From NCBI GenBank assembly GCA_024138025.1, contig JAMXBD010000825.1, forward strand, positions 62,001-126,000: 64,000 nucleotides of DNA, given 5' to 3'. The DNA comes from Combretum micranthum (Eukaryota > Streptophyta > Magnoliopsida > Myrtales > Combretaceae). Below are positions 24,961-36,478 of this stretch, piece by piece. A model generated the notes under the pieces. The model was not told the origin of the DNA, ran no database searches, and worked only from the letters and a program-made list of their open reading frames with translations. Positions within the stretch are counted from its first letter, which is position 1. Every line of letters begins with the position of its first letter. A program made the translations under genes and the position numbers.

Positions 24961-27070
24961 ACAGTAACCGAAGTAAGAAGTTTCTTAGGATTGGCTGGCT
25001 ATTATCGCAAGTTTGTAAAAGATTTCTCAAAGATAGCTAAGCCCCTGACTCAATTGACACAAAAGAGTGAAAGGTTTGTTTGGACGGATAAGCAGAAACA
25101 GAGTTTCCAAGAGTTGAAACAACGGTTGGTATCGACTCCAATCTTAGTTCTGCCAGACCCGGAAAAGTTTTATATGGTATATAGTGACACTTTAAGTAAT
25201 GGCCTTGGATGTGTACTAATGCAAGAAGGGAAGGTTATCGCTTATGCCTCTCGACAATTAAGACCTCACGAGCAGAACTATCCTACACATGATCTGGAAT
25301 TGGCCGCAGTTATCTTTGCCTTAAAACTTTGGAAACATTATCTATATGGACAAAGGTGTGAAGTATACACGGAGCAAAAAAGTCTTAAGTATTTATTCAC
25401 ATAGAATGAATTAAACATGAGGCAAAGAAGATGGTTGAACTGTTAAAGGATTATGATTTGAGAATCAATTACTCTCCAAGGAAAGTGAACGCAGTTGTAG
25501 ATGCCCTAAGTCAGAAAAATTATGGAGAGGTAGCTGCTTTAATCACAAGTCAAAAAGATCTAATCAGAGATTTTGAGAAGCTAAGAATTGAGTTTGTAGG
25601 CTAAAGTGTGGAGCTTGAAATAGCTAATTTGGTATTGGAATCAACAATGATCAAAATAATCAAAGAAGCCCAAGGGTATGATGAAACAATACAAAAGATT
25701 AAAAAGGAAACTCAAGAAGGAAAATACCTGGACTTTGCCATAGACGAGGAAGATGTGATCAAGATGAAAGGCATATTGTGTGTGCCCGAAGATGTGGACC
25801 TAAGGAAAGAGACAATGAGTGAAGCCTACAACTCTGGCTACACTATGCATCTTGGAGGTACCAAGATGTACCAGGACTTGAAAAGCCATTACTGGTGGAA
25901 TGGAATAAAAAGGGATGTAGCAGAATATGTAATGAAGTGCCCGGTCTGCCAACAAGTGAAAATGGAACACCAAAGGCTAGGAGGATTATTAAAGCCTTTA
26001 CCTATCCTTGAATGGAAGTGGGATCAGATATCCATGGACTTTATGTGTAGTTTTCCAAGGACTTCTTCAGGTTGTGATGCAGTGTAGGTAATAGTGGATC
26101 GGTTAACTAAGTCCGCGCACTTTTTACCTATTAATATGACATATTCAATGGATAAATTGGCCAAGATCTACATTTGAGAAATTGTACGGCTACACGGCAT
26201 ACCCACAAGGATCATTTCAAATAGGGACCCGAGATTCGTGTCCAAGTTTTGGACAAGTCTACAAAAGAGTTTGGGTACAAAGTTGCACTTCAATAATGCA
26301 TACCACCCTCAGACAGATAGATAGTCTGAGCGAACAATCTAAACCTTGGAAGACATGTTAAGAGCCCGTGTTTTGGAATTTAAAGGCAATTGGGATAACC
26401 ATATACCACTCATCGAGTTTTCCTATAATAATAGCTATCACTCAACCATCCAGATGCCACCTTATGAAGCCTTATATGGACGGTGTTGTAGGTCCCCTCT
26501 GTTTTGGGATGATGTGGAAAAGCTTGCTATTGGACCAGAGTTGGTATAAGAGGCAGCCAATAAGGTAAGAATCATTCAACGGAAAATGAAAGAAGCCCAG
26601 GATAGACAAAAGAGCTGAGCAGACTTGAAAAGAGGGGAACTCGAATTTCAAATGGGCGATCATGTGTACCTGAAGATAAATCCGATCAAGAGTATAAGGA
26701 AAATACGTACACAAGGAAAGTTGAGCTCAAAATATATTGGACCCTTCGAAATCTTGGAAAGAGTCAAAGATCTAGCATATCGGCTAGCCTTACTGCCGAA
26801 TTTATCGGGAGTTCATAATATGTTCCATGTATTGATGTTAAGGAAATATATACCAGACCCGAAAAGGTATTGGAGTTAGAACCCATTCAATTAAAAAAAA
26901 AAAATCTCACTTATGAAGAACATCCAGTGAGAATTTTGGACAAGAAAACTTAAAAGCTACGAAATAAAGAAATCCGGTATGTGAAGGTGTTATGGAAAAA
27001 TCATGCCTTCGAGGAAGCAACTTGGGAAGCCGAAGAGGAAATTCAAAGGTAGTACCCCGAGTTGTTTGAG
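24961..27070 (+). pseudogene. Element C RNase H, integrase and chromodomain (broken)
   Basis: The RT connection and RNase H are at 24940-25530 ([47 protein letters not shown]; a degenerate DALSQKN). The integrase zinc-binding region is at about 25830-25960 with H-x4-H (TMHLGGTKMYQ shows the motif changed from HPGG) and CPVCQQVK. Core blocks are MDFMCSFPRTSSG near 26035, DRLTKSAHFLPIN near 26097 and the FSYNNSYHST block at about 26418. The chromodomain near 26980-27070 includes VLWKNHAFEEATWE. Stops at about 25404, 26086, 26176 and 26549 break the frame. Confidence 0.87.
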
Positions 27071-27111
27071 AAACAAGGAATGTTAGTTTCATTTTTGAGG
27101 AGAAAACTCTG

Positions 27112-27127
27112 TTTAAGGTGGGTAGGA
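27112..27127 (+). promoter_or_regulatory. Element C polypurine tract
   Basis: AAGGTGGGTAGGA directly before the LTR start TGTAAG. The equivalent tract in G is AAGGGGGGTAGGT at 47025-47037. Confidence 0.75.
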
Positions 27128-27553
27128 TGTAAGCCTCGGTTTTCTTTGTAACCAAGCTTGACTTCGAGAACTGAATCGGAAACCGAAACCCTAAACAGGA
27201 ATAGCTAGGGTTAGAATAAAACCTAGAAATCGTAAGTCTGACTCCACAGAAAATAAACCATAGAACTTATGAGAGCAAGTTGACTTAGATTATAGTTCTA
27301 AAGAATATAACGAAACATAAAAAGATCAGTTTTTAGGAAATTATTTATTTCGAACCCGACCGAGATCCGTTTCGAAAAACTGGCCCTTGGGACTCAAAAT
27401 TAGAAAATATTCTAAAATACTCATTAAGACCAGAATTTAATAAAGAATTCGAAAATATATTTATTATAATTTTTCGGTTTATAAAAATTATAGTTATAGC
27501 CTTTATATCGTATTTTCTTTACTAACTGGTAATTTAATTGTCTAATCTACTAT
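27128..27553 (+). repeat. Element C 3' LTR, first 426 bases only
   Basis: Starts TGTAAGCCTCGG and matches the reversed end of LTR B (shared blocks around TAGTAAAGAAAATACG). It is cut at 27553 where F begins. The remainder was not found in the window. Confidence 0.8.
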
Positions 27554-27629
27554 TGTCACGCCCCGAAGGGTACCCTAAACGTGGTAGTCCGCCATACACA
27601 ATATTAAAGCCTAAGAATGACTGCCTAAG
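27554..27629 (-). repeat. LTR fragment F, left piece
   Basis: Begins TGTCACGCCCCGAAGGG like LTRs B and D. Interrupted after 76 bases by element E. The last five bases, CTAAG, are E's target duplication. Confidence 0.85.
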
Positions 27630-30231
27630 TGTCGAGCCTGGATTTTTTCCACTATCTGGTTCATTTCTCCTAACCCGATTCACATTAAACCTGAACCCAT
27701 TTAACATGAATCCTCGACTAGGGGTTAAAAGAAATTTTAATTTTTGAAAACTTTTTAGAGTCGCCACCCGATATAAATCGGGAAAAATAAAATGTTAGGA
27801 TCAATGGGTCGGTTGATCCTAACTTAGCTACTAGTCTGCGAAAATTTGATTTGAAAAATCAACTTTTAAAACCAGATATCATGGATTCGGGGGCTAACCT
27901 ATTAAAACCAAATTGGTTACCACTTTTAGAATTTTAAATTTATAATCTATCCTTTATATGCTCAAAAATTCAAATGATACATTATGAAACAATATTCACA
28001 AATCACATTATTCATTTTTTTATTTTTATGTGCTTTTATTCATTTTTATTATTTTTTAGAATATCAATATTAACAAATATATAGTTTTTTTAAAACTAAA
28101 ACTTATATTTACAAAATAGTTATTCATAATATTTAAAAAAAACATTTTTTTTTTTATGTTTTAATGTCGCCCCGCAGGTGCCTACGTACTCGCTAATCGA
28201 GATCAGACAAAACGTAGTTCTTTTAAAAAGAACTTAATTTGTTGATCAATTTTAATTTTTTGAACTCTTTTCACTTTAAATTCATTAAATTTTGAATTTT
28301 TATGAAAATAATTTTTTATGATCCTATGATCTAATCAATTGATTTTTTATTTTATGAAAATATATTTTTCTAAGTCCAAAAATCATTTTTTTTAAATTTT
28401 GGTTTTGAAAAATCCAATTTTATCATTTTTATTTATTTTTTTTATTTTTATTATTTTATTTTATTTTTATTTTTATTTTTATTTTTTTTGAATAATCATC
28501 ACATAAATTCACAACATATTCAAAATATTTTACAATATATTTAAATTATTTTTCATGCACTAAATACGCATTTCTAAAAGCAATTTATGTATAAATACAT
28601 ATTAATAATATGCCAAAATATTCAAAAATATAAAAAAAAATAAATTTATATGAAAAATAATTATTTTGATTTTTCTGGATTTTTCTGAATTTTTCTGAAT
28701 TTTTTATGAATTTTTACTATTTTTTTCCTATTTTCTGAAATTAATTATATAATAAAAATATAATAAAATAATTCGGATTGACCTGGACCATTCGATGGAG
28801 CAGGCGCGATCTGGATCGTCTGATCTGAAGACCAATCCTGGCCGTCTGATTTTGTTGACTCAATCTGAGGCGTTGATCACTTTGATCAAATCTGGGCCAT
28901 CGGATTTGGATGATTAAATCTGGACCGTCTGATCTGCTTGATCAAATATGGGCCGTCTGATCTGCTTGATCAAATCTGGATCGTCTGATCTGCTTGATTG
29001 AATCTAGGTCATCTGATCTGCTTGATTGAATCTGGGCCGTCTTATCTGCTTGACCGTTGACCGATGACTGTTGACCGATGACCGACCGAGTTGGGTTCGG
29101 ACCTTCGGGGTCGGATCTCAGAGCTTCGACGGGTGAAGAAGATGAAGTTGCAGCGTTTCGGGGCTGATTCCGGCGCTGTGGTGGTTGGTGTCGGCTGGAA
29201 GCTTGTCGGCCCAACTCCTGGTGCGACGGCGGATCTCCTGAAGGTGGTGGCGTGCACCCAGAACGGCGGCAAGGGGCGGCTCCGGTGGTGGCCGCCGGCG
29301 GTTGTTCAGAAAAAATAAAAAAAATTTTTGCATAGATAATTTTGATTAATTTAATCAAATCCAAGCACACTAAAACATCAAAATGAAGTTTCTAATACTC
29401 CTAAAACACTCAATTTGATCCAAATCTGATCAATCACTTCGAATTTGAAAATTCGAATCCTACATCCTAAATTCGAAAATTTCGAATTGATTTTGTTGTG
29501 TGTGTGTTTCTTCGAAATTGACTTGTGCCTTTTGATCCTAGTACCCCCTATTTATAGGTTGCAAGCTCAATTTTACGTTTCGTACAGTTTCGAAAACGAA
29601 TCGATTTTTGCCTCTTTATTTTCACGAATTTAATTCGAAAATTCAATTCAAACGTGATTAATTTGTTTATCAAACTGATGAATTGATGATTAATCTTCAT
29701 ATTCTTCATCAAATTATTCAATGTGGGTAGATTAATTGTCCAATTTCATCTTCTCATTAATGGACAATTGAAGTCTCATAAATTGCATTTTTTTTCAATT
29801 TTTTTAGCACGAATTTTGTGACTTTTGGGTTGTTTTTACACATGAATTGTGCACTAATCTTTCATATTCCATAACTACTTTGCAATGGCATCATCAATTT
29901 TAATAATTAATGATGTTTTGTCAATTAAAATTAATGCAAAATAAGGCAAAAAGTCATTTTGAGAAAGATGAAAAGGCAAAAATAAGATGATAAAAAGGCA
30001 AAAATTTGCCTTTGCTAGGGTTTGAACCTGTGTCCTTGAGCTTGAGTGTGTGTTTGGGTCAATGTATTTAACCAACAGGCCATTTGGCCTGTGCCTTGAT
30101 CACTTAGCCAACTTCATCAATACTTAATTAAGGCTTTTTGGAAAAATGAGTTTAATTAAACAAAAATAAAGATTCTGTTTAATTTTATAAATTTAATCCT
30201 TAATTAATTGGGCAAAAATTGGGTGTCTACA
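27630..30231 (-). repeat. Element E 3' LTR (left copy, 2602 bp)
   Basis: Plus-strand ends TGTCGAGCCTGG...GGTGTCTACA. Very AT-rich except for a GC-rich island at about 29050-29310. A 28-bp tandem repeat precedes the island. ORFs on both strands over the island have no domain similarity that I recognise and are taken as chance. Confidence 0.93.
28931..29042. repeat. 28-bp tandem repeat in left LTR of E (4 units)
   Basis: Four units beginning GATCTGCTTGAT and ending near CCGTCT, plus a diverged unit before and a partial unit after. The right LTR has five units. Confidence 0.88.
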
Positions 30232-30248
30232 GTTGGCCCTCTTTGTGG
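30232..30248 (-). promoter_or_regulatory. Element E polypurine tract
   Basis: Minus-strand CCACAAAGAGGGCCAAC just before the LTR start TGTAGACACCC. Purine-rich but not perfect. Confidence 0.65.
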
Positions 30249-30346
30249 TAAAGTTTGAACAAAACTTTTGCCACAAAGACCAATTTTTGCTTAGCTTCTC
30301 CTCCCAAAATTTATTTTCAACAAAGAGATTTTTATCTTGTGCTAAA

Positions 30347-31025
30347 CCATCTGTCGAGTTTAGACTTTGAGATTCGCTAGGTCAACTGTCGGACCTAGAC
30401 TTAGAAAACTGATAGACCATCTGTCGGGTCTAGATTTTGAGATTTGCTAGGTCAACTGTCGGACCTAGACTTAGAAAACTGATAGACCATCTGTCAGGTC
30501 TAAATTTTGAGATTTGCTAGGTCAACTGTCGGACCTAGACTTAGAAAACTGATAGACCATCTGTCGGGTCTAGATTTTAAGATTTGCTAGGTCAACTGTC
30601 GGACCTAGACTTAGAAAACTGATAGACCATCTGTCGGGTCTAAATTTTGAGATTTGCTAGGTCAACTGTCGGACCTAGACTTAGAACTATCATCTGTCGG
30701 GTCTAGATTTTGAGATTTGCTAGGTCAACTGTCGGACCTAGACTTAGAAAACTGATAGACCATCTGTCGGGTCTAGATTTTGAGATTTGCTAGGTCAACT
30801 GTCGGACTTAGACTGATAGACCGTCTGTCGGGTCTAGATTTTGAAAAAGATAGGCCATCTGTCGGGCCTAGACTGATAGACTGATAGACCATCTGTCGGG
30901 TCTAGATTTTGAAAAAAGATAGGCCATCTGTCGGGCCTAGACTCAGAATACTGCTAGGTCATCTGTCGGACCTATGAGCTTTAATTTGGTCATTTGCCGG
31001 ACCTATGGGCTTTGGTCATTTGGTC
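30347..31025. repeat. Tandem array 1 in 3' untranslated region of E, 70-bp dimeric unit
   Basis: The main unit is 70 bp (starts at 30411, 30481, 30551, 30621, then irregular). It is made of two related half-units, one with CCATCTGTCGGGTCTAGA and one with TCAACTGTCGGACCTAGA. Later copies lose pieces, giving shorter spacings, and the last copies shade into array 2. An isolated half-unit reappears at about 31456-31490. Confidence 0.92.
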
Positions 31026-31030
31026 TTGGT

Positions 31031-31230
31031 CACCATCTAGAATGGATGGATTTCTGAATTCTGTCTTGATCACCATCTTGAGTGGATGGGTTTTTGAATT
31101 TTGTCTTGATCACCCTCTTGGATAGATTTCTGAATTCTGTCCTGATCACTATCTTGAGTGGATGAATTTTCTGAATTCTGTCTTGATCACCATCTTTAGT
31201 GGATGGATTTCTGAATTCTGTCTTGATCAC
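31031..31230. repeat. Tandem array 2 in 3' untranslated region of E, ~40-bp unit
   Basis: Five units of about 36-41 bp, each starting CACCATCTTGAGTGGATG or similar and ending CTGAATTCTGTCTTGAT. Confidence 0.88.
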
Positions 31231-31455
31231 CATGATGGATTTTGGATTTGGTCATCATCTCAAAAGGATGGATTTTGAATTTGGTCACCATCACAAAAGG
31301 ATGGATTTTGAATTTGGTCACCATCTCAAAAGGATGGATTTTGAATTTGGTCACCATCACGAAAGGATGGGTTTTGAATATGGTCACCATCACGAAAGGA
31401 TGGATTTTGAATTTGGCTACCATCTCAAAAGGATGGATTTTGAATTTTGGTCAGT
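31231..31455. repeat. Tandem array 3 in 3' untranslated region of E, 33-bp unit
   Basis: Six near-identical 33-bp units (CACCATCACAAAAGGATGG then TTTTGAATTTGGT) after a partial first copy. Since 33 is a multiple of three, the array stays open in several frames on both strands (31196-31483). Those ORFs are by-products of the repeat. Confidence 0.92.
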
Positions 31456-31490
31456 ATTAGACTATCTGTCGAGTCTAGACTGAGGGGTAT

Positions 31491-31940
31491 TTGTGATTTT
31501 TCAGTTCACTAGGGTTTTTTTTTTTTATGACAAGCATGCTTCAATTTTCTATCAAAATTGGTTATCCTTGCAGTAATATTTTCTTTCAAAATAAGAACAA
31601 TCAACAGACCAAACTATATAAATGCATTCATTCAGCATTATAAGATGCTCTAATTTCTTTATCTGATGATTCAAATGGTGTTTGGTCGTAAATTTATTTG
31701 GAAGAATTTTGTGGGTTAGGCTTTGATTTGACTTTAAAGAATTTCAGGCTTTGATTTGACTTCAGAGAATTTCAGGCTTTGATCCCACTTCAGAGAATTT
31801 CAGGGATATCAACTTTGTTTATAATTAATCAAAATAAAATCAATTGATCACTTGAAATGACAAATTTTATTAATCAAGGATAATACAACTTTACAGCATC
31901 TGAGTTCACAGGATCCTTTAAATCGGGTCCATCCATTTGG
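31491..31940. other. Rest of element E 3' untranslated region
   Basis: AT-rich, no gene. It contains three short copies of an ATTTCAGGCTTTGAT-like unit at about 31735-31805, a further small tandem repeat. Confidence 0.6.
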
Positions 31941-31947
31941 GAAAGGA

Positions 31948-32805
31948 TTAATGCTCCTCCGACAAGACCTTCTTCACTATATATGGTCCTTCATAATTTG
32001 GTGTGAACTTTCCTCTGGAATCTTGCACATTTGGCAGTACTTTTCTCAGAACCAAATCACCTTCTTGGAAATTTCTTGGCTTGACTTTCTTATTAAATGC
32101 TCTAGCCATCCTTTGTTGATAATTGCCCATGACACATGGCAGTCAATCTTTTTTCATCTAAAAGATTTAACTGTTCAACCTTTGTCTAACCCATTCAGCT
32201 TCTTCGAGCTCTGTTTCAGCCAGTACTCGGAGTGAAGGAATCTCAACTTCTACTGGTAAAACGGCTTCAGTCCATATACCAGGGAATAGGGCGTTGCCCC
32301 AGTTGACACTCTTACAGAGGTTCGATACGCCATAATGCTAATGGGAGCATTTCATGCCAATCTTTGTATGCAATTGTCATCTTCTCAATGATTCTCTTGA
32401 TGTTTTTGTTGGCGGCTTCTACTGCTCCATTCATCTGTGGGCGATATGGAGTGGAATTCGGTGTTTAATCTTGAATTGCTGACATAAATCAGTCATTGCA
32501 TTGTTGTTCAGATTTGTACCATTATCGGTAATGATACTTTCTGGAGTTCCATATCGAGCAATGATATCTCTTTTGATGAATCGCACCACAACGGCTTTTG
32601 TCACACTGGCGTATGAAGCGGCTTCAACCCACTTGGTGAAGTAATCGATTGCAACTAGTATGAATCGATGACCATTTGAAGCTTTTGGCGAAATTGGCCC
32701 AATTACATCTATTCCCCACATTGAGAAGGCCATGGTGTCGACATTGACTGTAATTCCTTGGAGGAGCATTTATCTTGTTTGCGTAAATTTGACATAAATG
32801 ACAAG
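31948..32805 (-). pseudogene. Element E integrase (broken)
   Basis: The integrase joins the element's cDNA to the chromosome. The catalytic core is at 32431-32769: first Asp in WGIDVIGPISPKASNGH, DYFTKWVEAASY, second Asp in TPESIITDNGTN. The third, a Glu, lies in the MNGAVEAANKN block at about 32395-32440, after a frame change. So D, D and E can all still be read, though not in a single frame. The C-terminal part at 31948-32130 has RNFQEGDLVLRKVLPN and GKFTPNYEGPYIVKKVL, the usual end of Tat-group integrase. Breaks lie between about 32130 and 32430. Confidence 0.88.
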
Positions 32806-33480
32806 ATCTCACATGTTTGATACAGTCGATTCCATGGTTAACCAGAAATATCCTAGCCTCATAATCTTTTTAGCTAGCATATATCCGTTCATATGAGGTC
32901 CACATACTCCCTCATGAACTTCTTCCATTAATTTTTGAGCTTCTTTTTCATCTACACATCTCAACAGGGTTGTATCGAATGACCTTTGTATAAGGTATCT
33001 CCACTTAACAAGAAATGACTTGCCAGACGCCTCAATGATTTCTGATCCTTTTTGTAGCACACTCAGGATAGCTACCTGTTTGCAAGAAATTTTGATATCT
33101 TGAAACCATGGTTCACTTGACTCAATCACGGCACAGAATGCGGGTTCACTTCTTATTCGGACTTGCAAAGGTTGTATTCTTACTCCTTCAGTGAATTGGA
33201 TCAAAGAGGCCAGAGTAGCCAATGCATCAGCAAATTGATTCTGAGTTCTCGGCACATAAGTGAAGGAAATTTCTTTGAATCTTCCTGCTAACTCAGCCAA
33301 GTGATTATGATAAGGAATCAACTTGGGATCCTTAGTTTTGAACTCGCCTCGAGTTTGGAAAATGATAAGTGATGAATCTCCAAACACTTCGAGCTCCTCG
33401 ATATTCATTTGAATTGCCATTTCTAATCCCATGATGCATGCCTCGTATTCCGCTACATTATTTGTGTAAAAACATTAATC
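32806..33480 (-). pseudogene. Element E second (archaeal-type) RNase H and integrase zinc domain
   Basis: A single ORF (32809-33432) starts in an RNase H with GDSSLIIFQTRGEF and ends it with FTYVPRTQNQFADALATLAS. This is the additional RNase H placed after the normal one in Tat/Ogre elements. It continues into the integrase zinc-binding region (HEGVCGPHMNGYMLAKKI). The second RNase H is a defining feature of the group. Its N-terminus and first catalytic Asp lie before the ORF in the broken stretch at about 33432-33590. Confidence 0.85.
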
Positions 33481-33589
33481 TGGCTGATGCCGGGAACTGT
33501 TCTTTTTTGGTGATATGAGGACTGCCCCTATTCCACACCCGTATATTGGCTGCTCCATCGAAATACAACTTCCAACTGTTGCTTTCGCT

Positions 33590-35310
33590 TCTGTTTCTGC
33601 TATCCTGATGCCTTCATCTGGAAACTGATCTTGTTCCTTAATTCTTCATCATCAACTGGGCTTTCTGCGAGTTGATCAGCTAAAACTTGTCCTTTGACTG
33701 AACTTTGACTTACATAAGTGATATCAAATTCAGAAAGTAGCATCTGCCATTTCGAGATTCGACCAACCAAAGCCGGTTTTGCCAAGTATCGCAATGGATC
33801 ATGCTTCGTAATCAACTCGATCGAGTAGAAGAGCGTATACTGCCTAAGTCTGTGCATAACCCATACTAATGCACAGCAGGTTTTTCTATCTCTGAATACT
33901 TTTGTTCTCCATTTGAGAATTTCTTACTTAAATATAAACAGCTCTTTCTTTTCCTTCCTCATCTTTTTGCCCGAGTACACACCCATGGATTCAGGAAGAA
34001 TTGTCAAGTACAAGAACAACGGTTTCCCCGGTTTTGGAGTAACCAGTACTGGTGGATTGTCAGATATTGCTTTATCCGATTAAAGGCTTTTTCACATTCG
34101 TCATTCCATTCAATTAGGGCATTTTCTTCAGCAGTTTAAACAGCGGTTGGCACTTATCAGTCAACTGTGATATGAATCGAGCAATGTAATTCAATCTTCC
34201 CAAGAGGCCTCTGATTTCTTTTAATGTTTTTGGTGGAGGTAAATCCTGAATTGCCTTGACTTATCAGGATCGATTTCTATCCCTTTTTGGCTAACCATGA
34301 ATCCTAATAATTTTCCAGATGTCACTCCGAAAGTGCATTTTTCTGGATTCAATTTCAACTGAAACTTCCTTAATCTTTCAAAAAGCTTCCTTAACCACTA
34401 CATGATCCTCTCCTTCCTTTGTCTTGGCGATCATGTCATCTACATATACTTCCACCTCTTTGTGCATCATATCATGAAGTATAGCAAGCATTGCTCGTTG
34501 ATAAGTTGCCCCGGCATTCTTGAGACCGAAAGGCATGACTTTGTAACAAAAGGTTCCCCAGGCTGTAACGAATGTGGTTTTGACCTTATCTTCTTCGGCC
34601 ATTAATATTGATTATACCCTGAAAATCCATCCATGAATGAAAATAGATGATTTCCAGCGGTATTGTCCACTAAAACATCGATGTGAGGTAATGGGAAATT
34701 ATCTTTCGGGGTTGCTTTGTTTAGATCTCTGAAATCCACACAAATTCTCACTTTCCCGTTTTTCTTAAGTACTGGCACTATTTGATACCCAATCCGAATA
34801 ATCAGAAACCAATGAATCCTACTTCAAGCAACTTTTTTACTTCATCCTTGATTTGGAGGAGTAAATCCTAAATCGCCTTAATTTTTGCTTTTAGGTTTAA
34901 AATCCTCCTTTGTTGGCAATTTGTGAACCACAATGGATGGGTCTAAACCGGGCATATCGCTATACGACCATGCAAAAACATCCAAGTATTCGGCTAGTAA
35001 CTTGGTTAAATCTTGTGCCGTGCTCTCAGGCAATTTTCCCCCTATTCTCAGATTCCTAGGGTTTTCGCTTGTTCCCAAATTAATCACTTCAATGGTTTCG
35101 GGAATTTCAATCCTTCCTTGTTCAAAATTTTGCCAAATTTCTTGTGTTCTAAATTGATAATCAATATCATCTTCAACGTCTAACCCAGTAGAGTTAGAGG
35201 TGATATTGATATTTTCATTAATTATACGCGCGAGATATCCCTGAACTTCATCACAATTGTCGATCTGGTTGAATATGAATGAGGAATGTATGAGAATATG
35301 TGAAAGCACA
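33590..35310 (-). pseudogene. Element E reverse transcriptase and first RNase H (broken)
   Basis: The region upstream of RT is at 34878-35309 and includes FAWSYSDMPGLDPSIVVHKL, the usual lead-in to RT. RT motifs follow: KVMPFGLKNAGATYQRAM and the intact polymerase motif YVDD (VEVYVDDMIAKTKEGEDH) within 34378-34602. The first RNase H is at 33600-33900 (ELITKHDPLRYLAKPALVGR, SEFDITYVSQSSVKGQVLAD). Frame breaks occur near 34878, 34600, 34380 and throughout 33860-34380. Order and spacing match the Tat group. Confidence 0.88.
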
Positions 35311-35497
35311 AACAGAAATAAATTTCATTAAACTGGGACGGTGTTTAAGTACACTTATTTGAGCATCACATAATACTGAAAAACACAAAACACAAATCTA
35401 GTCTTAGATAAGTTCTTACTTAAAAGACTTAATACTAGCGCAAGGCACAGAGAACCAATTTCTCAAGATTTCTTTGGATGAAGCATCTTCTTTGATA

Positions 35498-36478
35498 TCA
35501 TCTGGCTGCTGGATATGATGTGGCTTTGGAAAGGAATGGCTGATGTGAGGGATTTTGATAAGGATCATACTCCTTGTCGAGCTTCCTCCTTCTCATTTGG
35601 TTTTTCATTTCTGCCACTTCAGCAGAGTGGGGGAATAACCCAGTCCAAAGGTTCCCACCTGAGCTTCTTTTCATCATCATACAGACTTCGTCAAACATTT
35701 GGAGCCCGAAGTCTTCTTCTCCTTCTTTTCCAATGTAAGGGACAGCCGTCTCCTTGTAAATGGCATAATCCTGTTCTCCCATAACAGTGATGAGTTGACC
35801 ATTGGCTATGAACTTAACCTTCTGGTGCAGGCTTGATGGTATTGCCCTGGCAGCATGGATCCATGGTCTTCCCAACAGCAGATTGAATGTTCTGGGGATA
35901 TCAATCACTTGGAAAGGAATAATGAAAGTTTGAGGCCCGATGGTGACTTCTAACTCCACTTCACCTATTATTCTTTTTGCATCGAAAGCACGAACTACAG
36001 TAGAGCTTGGTTTGATGTCTGACGGTTCAATCCCCAATAGGCTCAAAGTGGCTAAGGGGCACACATTCAAAGAGGATCCATTGTCGACTAATACTCGAGA
36101 AACGATCTTTCCACAGCTTTTGACTACAATGAAGAGGGCTTTATTATGCTGATCCCCTTCTTCTCCCAGTTCTTCTGATGAGAAAATGATTTGCTCATTT
36201 GCAAAGATTGAGTTGATTATATGCCCCAATGCTTCTTCTGATACACCCTCTGGAACTTTCACTTCTTCTAGGGCTTTGAAAAGAGCCTCACGGTGTAAAT
36301 TAGAGCTAATCAGCAGACTCATGAGCGATATTTGGGCAGGCGTTTTGGCCAACTGCTCGACAACTTTGTATTCACTTGCTTTCATCAGTTTTGCCAATGC
36401 TGACTTCTCTTCATCTTTCTTCCCTTCTTCATTTTGCTGCTGTGGCATATTCACAGTTGCATTTTCCGGTCGACTCAT
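35498..36478 (-). pseudogene. Element E protease region
   Basis: An open frame of 326 codons. The N-terminal half is the linker after gag (MSLLISSNLHREALFKALEE, GVSEEALGHIINSIFA). The aspartic protease has its active site in SRVLVDNGSSLNVCPLATLS, giving D-N-G rather than D-T/S-G, a form that is common in Tat/Athila-type proteases. FNLLLGRPWIHAARAIPSSL is the conserved protease end. The C-terminal tail is charged. It follows gag with a frame change at about 36478 and ends at TGA 35498-35500. A separating stretch of about 190 bases without a frame lies before the RT ORF. Confidence 0.82.

Larger units (their letters stand above)
18851..27553 (+). mobile_element. Element C: Ty3/Gypsy chromovirus (Tekay/Del-like), 5' LTR lost, 3' LTR truncated
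   Basis: Plus-strand gag, protease, RT, RNase H, integrase and chromodomain in Ty3/Gypsy order. Gag is split by solo LTR D (19099-22568). The polypurine tract is followed by the first 426 bases of the 3' LTR (27128-27553), where LTR fragment F cuts in. Of the chromovirus copies here, C has the longest readable RT/RNase H ORF (24598-25404). Confidence 0.88.

Noticed and set aside
28942..29370. ORFs on both strands in the GC-rich island of LTR E (again at 41819-42208)
   Set aside because: Located in LTRs, frames differ between the two copies because of indels, and no domain is seen; GC-rich sequence gives long chance ORFs.
29995..30090. GGGTTTGAACC-like stretch resembling a tRNA B box in the LTR of E
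   Set aside because: No cloverleaf could be drawn and no A box at the right distance.
30347..31025. Regular repeats that could suggest a CRISPR array
   Set aside because: Units are contiguous without unique spacers and lie in a plant retrotransposon 3' region.
31196..31483. Overlapping ORFs on both strands with repeated FGHHLKRMDFE- or KIHPFVMVTKF-type peptides
   Set aside because: They are translations of a 33-bp tandem repeat, which stays open in several frames because its length is a multiple of three.
35515..35784. Plus-strand ORFs opposite the gag and protease genes of E (for example also 36186-36491, 37106-37390)
   Set aside because: Shadows of the minus-strand genes; no own domains.
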